A DNA stretch of 64,000 nt, taken from Cryphonectria parasitica EP155. Lineage: Eukaryota > Ascomycota > Sordariomycetes > Diaporthales > Cryphonectriaceae. Under the pieces are notes generated by a model that was not told the origin of the DNA, ran no database searches, and was given only the letters and a program-made list of their open reading frames with translations. The position numbers were made by a program, and so were the translations under genes. Location of the stretch: contig NW_024468911.1 of NCBI RefSeq assembly GCF_011745365.1, positions 1,854,759 through 1,918,758 on the forward strand. Direction: 5' to 3'. Below, in pieces: positions 25,356 to 35,843 of this stretch (position 1 is its first letter; each line of letters opens with the position of its first letter).

Positions 25356-25689
25356 TTTAACTGGCTTGTCTGGATTATTTCTCAGGATACAATTCACAGG
25401 GCATGTTCGATCCTGTTGCAATCTTCCCCTCTTCTCTCCCAAGCTGTACCCTGCCTGCCCTACCAGTATGCTGTTTTGTGTGCCCTTGTGGCATGATGCC
25501 TTTTGCATTCCGAGAATTATGTTTCGAGAATTATTACGAATCAGCGTTGCACGGCTCCCTAACTCCCAGAATCCTGCCCAACTCCAAAGATGTGCCGACC
25601 AAGTCAGATGACTGACGGGGGGTGCATCCACCCTCCTTGTGTAAGTGTATGCGCGTCGGTGACGCGAATGCGAACCTAGTCTCTTCCCC
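25356..25689. other. Convergent intergenic region between the SDR gene and DPM1
   Basis: These 334 bp hold the two facing 3' ends. I see no gene and no distinctive element beyond ordinary T-rich and CT-rich stretches. Confidence 0.6.
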
Positions 25690-26537
25690 TCAGACTTTAG
25701 CCCACAGCGACAACACGCCCTTGGCATACTCCAGTATCTCCTCGGTTCCCAGTTTCGAATCTCCGTAGACGCGATCGACGAAAGTGATGGGAACTTCTCC
25801 GATCGTGTAGCCCATGGCCTTGGCCGTCACGGCCAGCGCCATCTGCATGCTGAACCCGCGGACGTCGGTGGTCTCAAACAGCTTCTCCAGTACGGGACGC
25901 TTGTACAGACGGAAGCTGCCCGTCAGGTCGCTGACGCCGGGGCGCAGCACAGTGTCGGCAAAGATGTTGGCGCCCTTGCTCGTGAACTTGCGCTTCAGGT
26001 CCCAGCCGAAGACGCCGCCGCCGGCCGCGTAGCGAGTGCCCGTAATGATGTCGTAGTCCTGCGACCGCTGCAGCGCAATCATCTGCGGGATGAACTTGGG
26101 GTGATGGCTGAAGTCGGCGTCCATGATGATGATGCGGTTGCCCTTGGCGAATTGCAGGCCGTGCACGTACGCGGTGCCCAGGCCCAGCTTTCCGGTGCGC
26201 GTCTTCAGGATCACGTGTGGGCTGTATGCTTTGACGAGCTCGTTCGCAACGTCTTGCGTGCCGTCGGGGGAGCCGTCGTCGACGATGACGAGTTCCCAGT
26301 CGATATCACTGCAAAGAAGGGGGGGGGGGAAAGAGTGGTCAGTTTTGCGTAATCAGGAGCTCATCAAAGATAACTCGACTGCCAGAAAAGGGATGACTTT
26401 ATTCTGGTCATATGCACATACTTCTCCTTGAAGGTGCGTGCCAGCAGCCAGGTGATGATGGGCAGGTTCTGGCGCTCGTTGAAGGTGGGCAGGATCACCG
26501 AGTAGGTCTCCTTGACCTCTGACTTCTTGGCCGCCAT
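25690..26537 (-). CDS. DPM1: Dolichol-phosphate mannosyltransferase catalytic subunit
   Basis: Two exons on the minus strand, 26422-26537 and 25690-26308, are joined across a 112 bp intron (GTATGT to TGCAG), giving 244 aa. The enzyme transfers mannose from GDP-mannose to dolichyl phosphate on the cytosolic ER face, supplying donor for N-glycans, O-mannosylation and GPI anchors. The GT-A family 2 fold is clear: SVILPTFNERQNLP near the N-terminus, IVDDGSPDGT (about 47-56, split from exon 1 by the intron), the metal-binding MDADFSHHP (D102/D104) and the GTRYAAGGGVFGW and LTGSFRLY segments. The protein ends without a C-terminal membrane helix. It is therefore the human/S. pombe type that needs small DPM2/DPM3 anchors, unlike the S. 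cerevisiae type. The intron carries a G11 run (plus strand 26319-26329) that forms the polypyrimidine tract just before the acceptor. Confidence 0.93.
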
Positions 26538-27190
26538 TGCGACAGGATATTATGGAGTCGTCGTCGTTGTGGAGGAAGCAGTAGTAAATTGGCGGAAGAC
26601 TGGTGTAGAAAAAGGCTCGATGCTCTAGTGAATGGCCGAGAAAAAGGAGTGTCGAGAAGAGGAATATGTCAATGGCAGGCCAAGGGAGCTTGTGATGGGC
26701 AATGGAAAGATAGATGCTCGTGTCCTTTGGCTAACATGTGGTCATTGGTAGTCTGCAGGGAGCTCTAATCCCTGCCAGGGACTACCCTAGAGAGCCTAGA
26801 CCCTCCAGCTGATGACTAAAGCCTGCCCCTGAACTTTTGCCCCCAGCCCCAAACAACAACCCCATTTATCCTCAAAATAATTTCCTGAAGAAGTCTCATG
26901 AAATCATCAGAACCATTGGGAAAAATTCCAGCCTAGAAGGGAATTGCATAAGAAAAAAAAAACCTTTTAGAAAGGTAATCATTGTTATTTATTTAATACA
27001 TTATTCTATCATGAGCTTCTTTCTCCCTCTCATATACCTTGAGGCTGCTGCCCGTCACCGAAGCTAAACATAAGCACTTGGATCTCGATGCAGTCTATTT
27101 CCTTTCTTGAAGAAGCTACAAACAGATACGGATGTATGTATGAGCAGATAATTGAAAATAACGTGTTACTAGATGCTATGGATACAAAGT
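26538..27190. promoter_or_regulatory. Intergenic region between ENA-type ATPase 3' end and DPM1 start
   Basis: This 653 bp stretch contains the 3' flank of the ATPase gene and the promoter of DPM1, both on the minus strand. It is AT-rich in its centre (about 26930-27010). No gene or clear core promoter element was found. Confidence 0.5.
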
Positions 27191-30100
27191 CTACCTTCTC
27201 AAAGCATGCCCCTCGCCAGAGTACGCTGTGTCACCGGTATCCTTCCTCCTGAAACTCCCCCATTGCCTCAGGCTCGAAAAGCTCATCACCGACGATATGG
27301 TTCGTCCTTCGACGCTGCCCTGGCTGAAGGAGCCGTGCACGACGGCATGATCATCCAGGATCCCATAGATCCGCTTGACAGCCTTCCACGTCTCGACGCC
27401 GGTCACGTAGAGCACGGTGAAGCCCACAACCAGCGACCATTCCCAGGTGATGGGCGCATGCTTGAAGACATTTGTGTTGAGCTGAGGCACGTTGACAGTC
27501 ACAAACACCGACATGGCGCCAGCGAACACCGCCCAGAAGAGGAACCTATTGTCGTACATGTCACGCAAGAACTGCACGATGCCTGCCTTCTCAGGGTACA
27601 GGACGAACATGGACCGACGGAGGTGCTTGAACTCCCACGCCGAGATGAGAATCAGCCACGTCAGCTCCGCAAAGACCGCCGCCCGCGCGCGAAAGACAGG
27701 CCTGCACGCTTCAGAAAAGGCGCGGTTGCAATCCAAGCCCAAGTTCCCGCTGTTGGCACCGTAGATGACGATGATGAAGGTCGCGAGACAGCAGGCCCCC
27801 ATCAGCGTGCCGTAGACGATCATGTCCACGATCACCTGCCAGGTAAAGATTCCCTTGGAATGCGGTGGCTTGCGCATGATGTCGGACGAGGCCTTCTCGC
27901 GGCCGAGCCCAAACGCCGGGCAGGACGACGTGATCATATTGATCCAGAGGATGGACAGCGGGCTGACGGGAAACACGGACAGCCCAGACGCGTCCTTGAA
28001 CGCCAGGCCAACAATCAGGAGCACCACCTCCCCCACATTCGAGGCAAGTAGGTGCAGGATGAACTTCTGAATATTGTCAAACATCCTGCGCCCCTCTCTG
28101 ATGGCCGCAACGATCGAGTTGAACTTGTCGTCTGTGAGCACAATCTTGGCTGCCGACTTGGCCACGTCCGAGCCACTGCCCATGGCGATACCGACGTCTG
28201 CGTTGGAAAGGCTTGGTGCGTCGTTCACACCGTCGCCCGTCATGGCTGCAAAGGCTCTGCGCCTTCTCAATGCCTCTATCATTCGCGTCTTGGTATCCGG
28301 GGCGCAGCGCGCGATCACCAGCGGCAGCTCGTCCAGAGCATCAACCTCTGCATCAGAAAGCTTGTCGAAGTCTGTCGCCTTGAAGACGATTGAATTGGCC
28401 ACTGCAGGCGGCAGGATCGACAAGTTCCGGGGAATGATGCCCACCTCTTTAGCAATCGCCGTAGCTGTGGCAGGATGATCGCCGGTCAGCATGTGGACTT
28501 TGATTCCAGCACTGGCGCACTCTGCAAGGGCGGGCGTGGTCTCTCTTCTCGGTGGGTCATAGATACCAGCGAGACCCAGGAGAGTCAACTCGCTCTCGAT
28601 TTGGCTGCGCATCGTATCATCATTCGCCTGCGTGTTGGCAGTGATGGACTTGAAGCGCCCATCCCACGCCCGGCTTGCGATAGCAAGAACCCTGAGTCCC
28701 TGGGAGGCAAGACTGTCCATCTGCGCCAGGACCTTATCTTTCAGGTCATCAGTCAAAGGGCATTGGTCTTCGCCAACTCCAACGGTAGAGCAGAGATCCA
28801 GGACCCGCTCTACAGCGCCTTTGGTATAGACTAGGCTGTGGGAAGAGCTGACGCCGAAAGGATTCCCCTCGGGGGCGTTGTATATGACTGACATGCGCTT
28901 AATACTGCTGTCGAAGGGGAACTCTGCCGCCTGGCTCCAACCAGCGGATTCAAGCTGCTTCTTCCGTACCTCGAAGCGGTGCGAGAACACCTGCAAAGCG
29001 ATCTCTGTCGGCTCACCTGTTGTGTGCCATTGGGATTGATGCTCATCGTAGCGGACGGTCGCCAGATTGCAGAGGGAGGCAGCAAGGAGAAATGCATGTA
29101 GGGCTGGGTTTGGCTCGGCCTCTGCCTCCTCGGCGTCCTCCGTCTTTCGCGAACCAGCCTTCTCGTCTGGAACGTCGAACTTGAGCGCAGGAGCACTTCT
29201 TTCATGATCAAAGTCTCTGTCGCCACCTGGCGGCTTGGGGGCTTCAAGAGGGACTTTGCGATATGTGACCCGCCCAACTGTTGGGTTATTAGGATCCTCC
29301 GAGTCTCGAACAGAGTACACGTTCGAGAGGGGGAGCCACACTTTGCGCACAATCATCGCCCCCTGCGTGAGAGTTCCCGTCTTATCAGAGCAGATGTTTG
29401 TGACGCCACCTAGGGCTTCCAACGCACTGAGGTCTCTATTACAAAAACTGTGTGAGCGTGGTAGAGGTCTAGAAGACGGGGGGAGACAAGTGGCCACTTA
29501 CCTGACTACTACATTAGACTTGGTCATCACGGTGGTTGCCACCACCATGGTGAGAGTCAGGACTGCGACCAGGCTTTCAGGGATAATAGCTATTCCAAGG
29601 GATATGGCGTATATGATGACTTCGTTGGACATTGTGAAGCGATTCACGCCAAATACAATGACTGCCAAGATCAGAGCGAAGAGGAACAGGAGATAGGCAA
29701 GCTGGCTTAGGCGCTTTTGAAGTGGTGTTCCTTCAGTAAGGCCAAGGAACTTGCCGAAGAAGTCATAGATTCGCCTGCTGGCACCTTTGACGGGGGCGGC
29801 TCTTCCATACTTCCTCCAGTTCATGGACCTGCCTGGCTTCCTTCGTTTCTTGGTGGTGGATGCAGCGATTTTGCCTACCTCGGTCTTCATGCCAGTGGCA
29901 ATCACAACTCCCCTGCCACGACCTTTTTGAACGCAAGTTGTCGCATACGCAATGTTGATTCGATCGCCGATACCGACTTCTTCTTCTGATGTGGCAGGTT
30001 TTTCCGTGCCGGGCACGAAAATCTCATTTTCAGTCATCTTCTCCACGGGAGCGGCCTCGCCAGTAAGACTTTGTTCGTCGCAAGAAAGGTTCATGACCTC

Positions 30101-30776
30101 GAACATTCTCAAGTCGGCTGGAACTGTGTCGCCCATCTTGAGGATGACTACGTCTCCCGGGACCACTTCAGGACTGCGCAGTGTTAGTCAGCGAAATAGA
30201 CTGTGTGCTTGGTCAAGTGCGTCCAGCAGTAAGTGACCAAGCCTTGCCGACCAGAGGGACTGTCGAGTACGTACTTTGCGACAACCTTTAACTTTCCATC
30301 TCGGAGGACAGTTGCAGAGGGAGATGATAGAGCTCGGAGCGCGTCCATTTTCTTCTCAGCCCGGTATTCCTGGACAAATCCGATCGAGACATTGAGGCAG
30401 ATGACGAAGGCCAGGACACCGCCTTCGACCCAGTCTTGGATGGCAAAGCTCACAATAGTAGCAACGATGAGAACCTGCAGATGCTTGTGGTGAGAACAGA
30501 ACCCATGATTTGTCTTCTAAATGTGGACCCCGAAGGTAGATGAAGAATCCAAGGGGAGAGGGGACGACGTACCAATATCATGGCGTTGCACAACTGTTTG
30601 ATGAAGATGGTGTGCCAGGCTATAGCGCCTTCGACGATGAGCTCATTGCGAGGATATTCCTGCTGTCTGTGAGCAACCTGTGTTGAGCTGAGGCCATGAT
30701 CGATGCTGGTTTCTAGAGCGGCTATCACTTCTGCTGCGGGAAGAAGGAACGGGTGCCGGGCAAATTGGCCAGACAT
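27191..30776 (-). CDS. ENA: ENA-type (P-type IID) Na+/K+ efflux ATPase
   Basis: Four exons on the minus strand: 30573-30776, 30275-30474, 29502-30173 and 27191-29435. Introns of 98, 101 and 66 bp all have GT-AG ends, giving 1106 aa, the usual ENA length. The pump exports Na+, Li+ or K+ across the plasma membrane at high salt or pH. Visible motifs are the N-terminal cation-ATPase domain (residues 5-65), TGE of the actuator (172-174), PES in TM4 (333-335), the phosphorylated aspartate in DKTGTLT (D376), KGA (564-566), TGDHP (677-681), and the hinge TGDGVNDAP (758-766) followed by MGSGSDVAKSAAK. Intact catalysis is therefore expected. The IPES(L) in TM4 and the long acidic insert after the P-site (about residues 440-470) fit fungal ENA rather than SERCA or PMR1 pumps. 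The exact cation preference cannot be read from sequence. Confidence 0.92.
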
Positions 30777-33700
30777 TGTGCAATCACTTGATGACCATAG
30801 AAGATGACAAGAGTAAGCTTGCAATCTTTGGCATGGATAATAATAGAAGGTCTGTCAGCTAAAGGCGTAGCTGTTGGACGAAGAAATCGAGATGGCGTGT
30901 TGTGTGACCTCTAGATGCCTTCTTCGAATTGTAAATAAGCTTCAACCTATCATTCCATGGCAAGCGTCCGCATGAGAGGTAGCGACTTATATATCTGAAT
31001 ACTGAAATGTACACAGAAGACCAACACGCAGAAAGCTCTGAGGAGTCCTTGATATCCTGGCCAAGAAGAAATCGACACGAGCGATGACGGTAAGCTCCAC
31101 GGCGCCGAGGCGAGGCCAAGACGTCCATTGTCTTTTTGATGAGCCGCCATGTCCAACTTTGGAAGTATCTCGCCTGCTAAACCTTATCGCCTGGCGTGTT
31201 CGAGATCCCGAGAGGCTTGGTATTCTTACCAACTGTCTTCACCCAGGCTGCTATATAGATGGTGATACGGTACACCAAAGTCAGGTGATCCATCGGCGCC
31301 GTTCTTGGCGGGAGGCAAAGAGCCGTGGCGGGACTCGGCGCGAGCCTTGGCGGCACCATCGTCTCCGATAACATTCCGAGCCAGTCCATTCGCGAGGCTG
31401 GGCAAGATGACGAGTTTTTGAAAACCAAACGTTGGAAACTGAGTTGTTGGCACATCTTGGACATCATCGATGCCATGTGAAGACGTGCTTGTGGTAGCGT
31501 GCCCGTTCAGCTGAACGCAGACCACAGCAATCAAAACCACCAATGGAATACTTGAGGGGCTGCATGGGTCAGGAATAAGTGTTGTTTGTGGAGTGATTCC
31601 CCGCAAAAAAAGTGCCGAGACCCTTAAAACGTTTCCGGGGAAGAGAGCCTGCAAGTTTTACATAGATCGTCTCGTTTCCTTGACATTCGGCCAAGCCTTC
31701 CACCGTGAAAGATCTTCCACATATGGTCCCTATATTTCTGCGCACGCCTCCATTTTGTATATCTGAGCGAGCAGCGTGGTTTCGCATGCCAGGCATTCAA
31801 TGGACCACGGCATGAGACGATTCAGGTCGCGGTGGGCTTAGCTCTCTGCCCAGGTGCCGAACCCCGCCCTTCTGCATGAGACCCTGCAGGAGGGACACTT
31901 CTACTGTACAGTACATGCCCTGAGATAGAGTTCCATTGTAGTCACGAATGTGTAAAGCAAGATTGGTAGGTTCCCTGCTGCAAATTGTGTACATACCTAT
32001 AGCGACATGATTTCCTCTTCACACAAGCCCGGTGTCTGGTCTCTTTTACATGTATGGATTAGTAGTCAGCGGCTACAGGCAGAGAGGTGGGAGAAGTCTA
32101 AGAACTGATGGACGAAGAGAGAATGTCCATTCCCAAAGCCGGACATCTTCGCATTTAGAGGAAGAGGTAGCCACGATCAGGGCTAAATCGAGCTTTAGAC
32201 TGCTTGTCTTATAACGTCACGTCGATGACCGTGAGTAGGCTGTGCGAAACTTCTAGACTATGGTAGTGGTGGGTCTCTTGCGGATCTTAGTGACCATTTA
32301 GATCTGGAACTCCCATTGGAAGTGGGGATGAAGTATCTGAACAAATTCATGAGGCATGGCAGGCACTGTGTCAAGAGGTCTCAATTGAAAGTTGTAAATT
32401 TGTAGCTGACGATGTATGTGTGAAATTGGTGTTGTGTTCGTTCGGAATTCCGAGGGATGCCATGAGCAATGTGGCGTGGCAGGCTGTATGGCAGGGCGGA
32501 TATACAGCAGGTCACATACGTCTGGACTTCTTTTTCCACCTTTCCCTTAGGTCGTTAACTTCTTGTTGTCACCTATAGTATTTGTAACTCTCTTGTTATT
32601 TATAGATTACTAAGGAGGTTATGCTAAGAAGAAGAAGAGTGAAGATCCCACGGAGGCGATGACCTAATGAGTGACGGACTCTGGGCGACGGCGACAGATT
32701 TTGTTTTTCCTTTCTTCCCTCAATTTCCTTTTCTTTTACGCCAATTGGATTTGTCATAACACCATATCATCCATATAGTATTCAGGAAAGAGTACTGTCA
32801 AAGGATGTAATGTGACCCAATTTGCTCAGGATAACTTGCATGGTACCTGTGCAGACGAGCTTATGCGGCCTTTGTGTGCTTATAAGTAATGGTTACGCGC
32901 AGCAGGGCATAGCGCTAGCCCTATCTGAGGCTCATTGCCCAACGTTAGGAACATGGTTATCACATTTACATTAGACGTAGCCGTCTGCTTCTGGGCCCTG
33001 TGGTGTTGCTGTTGTTGTGACTCTGTTATTTCAAATCTTGTACATTGATGTTTTCCCTCTCAGCGAAACTGTTGTCTGCCGTCTCAGCACCCCGCACTCT
33101 CTGCCGCCTCGCCATGGTGACAACGTTCAGCCGTAGGCCGCCGCAGAGACCAGCATCAGGACGGTCTATGAGCTCGCCTCTCCATTGACACCTGGCTAGA
33201 GAACCTCGTCGTTTGCTCCAATGATATCAGTCTGACTACATAAGCCGGCCCGCCAGCGAGTCTATTGACCAGACCCAGACCAATGCCACCACGTACGATG
33301 CTGTGACGGCCAGTGCCGCCGATTTCATCGCCACAGGTGAGAGCGGCATGAACTTTGACGCCGATGGCGCACTCCTTGTGATCACTGTCGTTTGAAGAAC
33401 TGGGGGAGTCATGAGTTGCTGTGAGGTGATGCATAAGGATTTGGTTGGGGGGGGGAGGGGCAGCAATTGCCAATGAATATGTTTTTGGTGTCAAGATTGC
33501 GCTGAATCTCTCTTCTTGTCACACATTTCACTAGCGAGGAGGCCCCCCCCTCCCCCATTACTACACACGCGTGTGTTTTTTTGCGGCTGTGTCGAATTTG
33601 CACCATCTACAGGCTCTCGTATGAAAAGGTGGTTCTTGTTTACAGCGACTCCTCAGCGACTCTTTTTTGACATCTGCTATTAAAACTCTTCAAAACTTGT

Positions 33701-34353
33701 CACGCTGAGCGGAGATGGGGGCGAGACAAGATGGAGAAGGCCAGGCGGAGCCTGCAGTTCGATGTATTATGTACATTTTGGAGGTACTCGGCGAGAGTTT
33801 GTTGTTGGCAGCACGTGTTTCTGTACACCCTTGGCCCGTGATCGCCTGGTGCTAGTCCCCATCGTACAGTATATATACATGTCATATTAGTACCACAGTA
33901 TCTTGGTGGTACAGGAATACACAGTCTTCCGTCGCCAGGAACCGCCCCAACAGAGACACACCGAAAGTAGGTGTGCAAGTGCTAGTCAGTACACACACCC
34001 TCTCATTCCTGCGCAACCAGGACCAGCCTTCCAACCCAAGACCCAGCCAGTTACCACGGTACCAGTTTAACCTCACTCACCTTTCCCTTCAATCCCCCCC
34101 CCCCCCCCAGCCCAGCTTCGGCCGTTTGCATTTCTCCTTTTCCAACCCTTCGCTCGCCTCTCAGCTCTTCTGCTCTGCTCGTCCTCCACCACCCATCCAA
34201 CCTCAATCAACCCCCTTCATCTCCATCTCCGTCTCCAAGCAGCAGCAGCTCCAATCGCTTGCCACCCTGTACTGCGTCCTGCACATCAACTGCAATCCGA
34301 TCTCGCTCTCTGCCCGTTTCGCATCTAGCTCTCTCGGGCATTACGTCATCGCC
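30777..34353. other. 3.6 kb region without a supported gene
   Basis: Mostly non-coding. The left end is the ATPase promoter. Around 31230-31800 on the minus strand are two open frames without a sound start, one with a hydrophobic stretch. At 33225-33395 on the plus strand is a 57-codon open stretch of coding-like composition preceded by stops. The right end (about 33970-34353) is a CT-rich leader with a C15 run (34094-34108) directly followed by AG, which could be the acceptor of a leader intron of the next gene. Confidence 0.5.
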
Positions 34354-35843
34354 ATGGCCGACAGCTCAGCTCCCGTCAACAGCGCAGGTGAGTTTGCTTC
34401 ACCTGTGACAGCAATATCGCGGCCAACAATGGCAGACTGGCCTCTTGCTTCCGACAGTGGCTTCAATTGAGCTCAAGCGAGCTCGTGTGGTCTTTGCGCC
34501 GCACCTGTCGGCTGTTCACCGCCACCACTAGCGATGCGCGCAATCCGCTTCCCATCTGACCGCCACCGCTGACGTGCCATTGACAACGTGCAGCTCCGGC
34601 TAACCCGCTCGCTGCCGCATCGACCGGCCCCAATGCTGTGCCTAAGAATCCTTTCGCCGAGGCGCGGAGCGGCAAGCCCTCCGAGTCGGCTCCCTCGAGC
34701 GTCACCCAGCCACTGTCAGTGACCCCAGACGTTCACAAGCCGGCCGACACGCCAGCTGCGACTGCCAATGGCGACGCTGCGGCTGTTGAAAAGAACGGCA
34801 CCGGCGTTAACGGCGTCGGAGGCAAGATTGAGCCCTTGGTGCCCGAGGAAAACAAACAGGCGAGTGCGCCTGCTCCTGAGGCTGCCGCCGAGAAGCCGGC
34901 ATCCTCGACCCTGGCAGCGCCTTCCGCAGAAGCCTCAGCCGACCCACCTGTTATGACTGGGGCGCTTCCAGAGACGTCTGCGCCCAAACCCAGCGAGTCG
35001 ACCCAGCACGACGGTGTGAGCGATGTACCGGCCACGGCTGCGGCCCCACAGCAAGCCGGTCTCACACAGACTGATGGTATTCGGGATGACCCAGCTATAT
35101 CTACTCTGTCTACCGATGCTAAGCCTTTGTCGGACACTGCGCCTCCAGCGGTGAACGGGGAGGAGAAGAAGAGTGCCGGAATCGAGGACGCGGCACCTGC
35201 GAGCCTCTTGACTGGGGCTGCTACCTCGACAGACGTTGCGCCTGGTGGAGTTTCAGCGGAGACGCCAGAGAACAAGACAGAGAGCAAGGACGTCGAGAAG
35301 AATAATGTTGCCCCTCCAGTAGTCTCGGCTGCTACCATCCCAGCTGCGACACCAGCCGCCGCGGAGGACGTTGAGATGAAGGATGCCACTCCTGCCACGG
35401 CTTCGGAGCTGCCTGCTAAGCCGTCCACGGCCGACACCACCTCCACGCCGCTGGCCCCAGCTTCCACCCTACATGCGGAGAAACCAGCCGAGCCTGCACC
35501 GACCCCGGTTACAGGCGCGGAGGACAAAGCCCCCGCTCCCCTTGCTGGAACGAGCACCACTGCTGCCCCTGCTTCTGACACAGCAACTTCTGCGGGCACC
35601 TCGTCTGCGACTGGAGGTGGCATTCCCGCATCCCGAAAGCGCAAGGCCGAGGCAGATTCTGAGGAGCCTGCGGGGGCTGATGAGCCCACTGCCAAGAAGC
35701 GCAAAGGTCCGTTTGCCAAGGCTGTCGCCAAGGCTAAAGGCGTGGTTGATGATATGAAGGAGAAGCGCAAGAACAAGAAGAAGGAGCCAGCTCCCGTGGG
35801 ACGTACCGAGCGGAAGACGCGGAGCCAAGGCCGTGTGGACTAG
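34354..35843 (+). CDS. Ala/Pro/Thr-rich disordered protein with basic nuclear-type C-terminus (uncharacterised)
   Basis: Two exons, 34354-34387 and 34594-35843, across a 206 bp intron (GTGAGT to TGCAG), giving 427 aa. I start at the ATG in GCCATGGCC. The intron removal gives MADSSAPVNSAG-APANPLAAAS in one frame. Residues 1 to about 350 are low complexity (Ala, Pro, Thr, Ser, Glu) with repeated motifs such as TAPAS or AETPE and no predicted fold. The last 75 residues are very basic. They contain SRKRKAEAD, AKKRKGPFAKAVAKAKG, MKEKRKNKKK and a terminal RTERKTRSQGR, which look like one or more nuclear localisation signals and a short conserved-looking tail. I do not recognise the family. A nuclear, possibly chromatin- or nucleolus-associated disordered protein is an inference from composition only. 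Confidence 0.8.

Noticed and set aside
27173..28051. 292-codon plus-strand frame opposite the ATPase gene
   Set aside because: It is antisense to the ATPase membrane domain, and its sequence is the typical His/Arg-rich shadow of hydrophobic codons.
34733..35776. 347-codon minus-strand frame rich in Ala/Gly/Ser
   Set aside because: It lies exactly opposite the disordered-protein gene. GC-rich codons of the true gene leave the opposite frame open, and it has no motif of its own.
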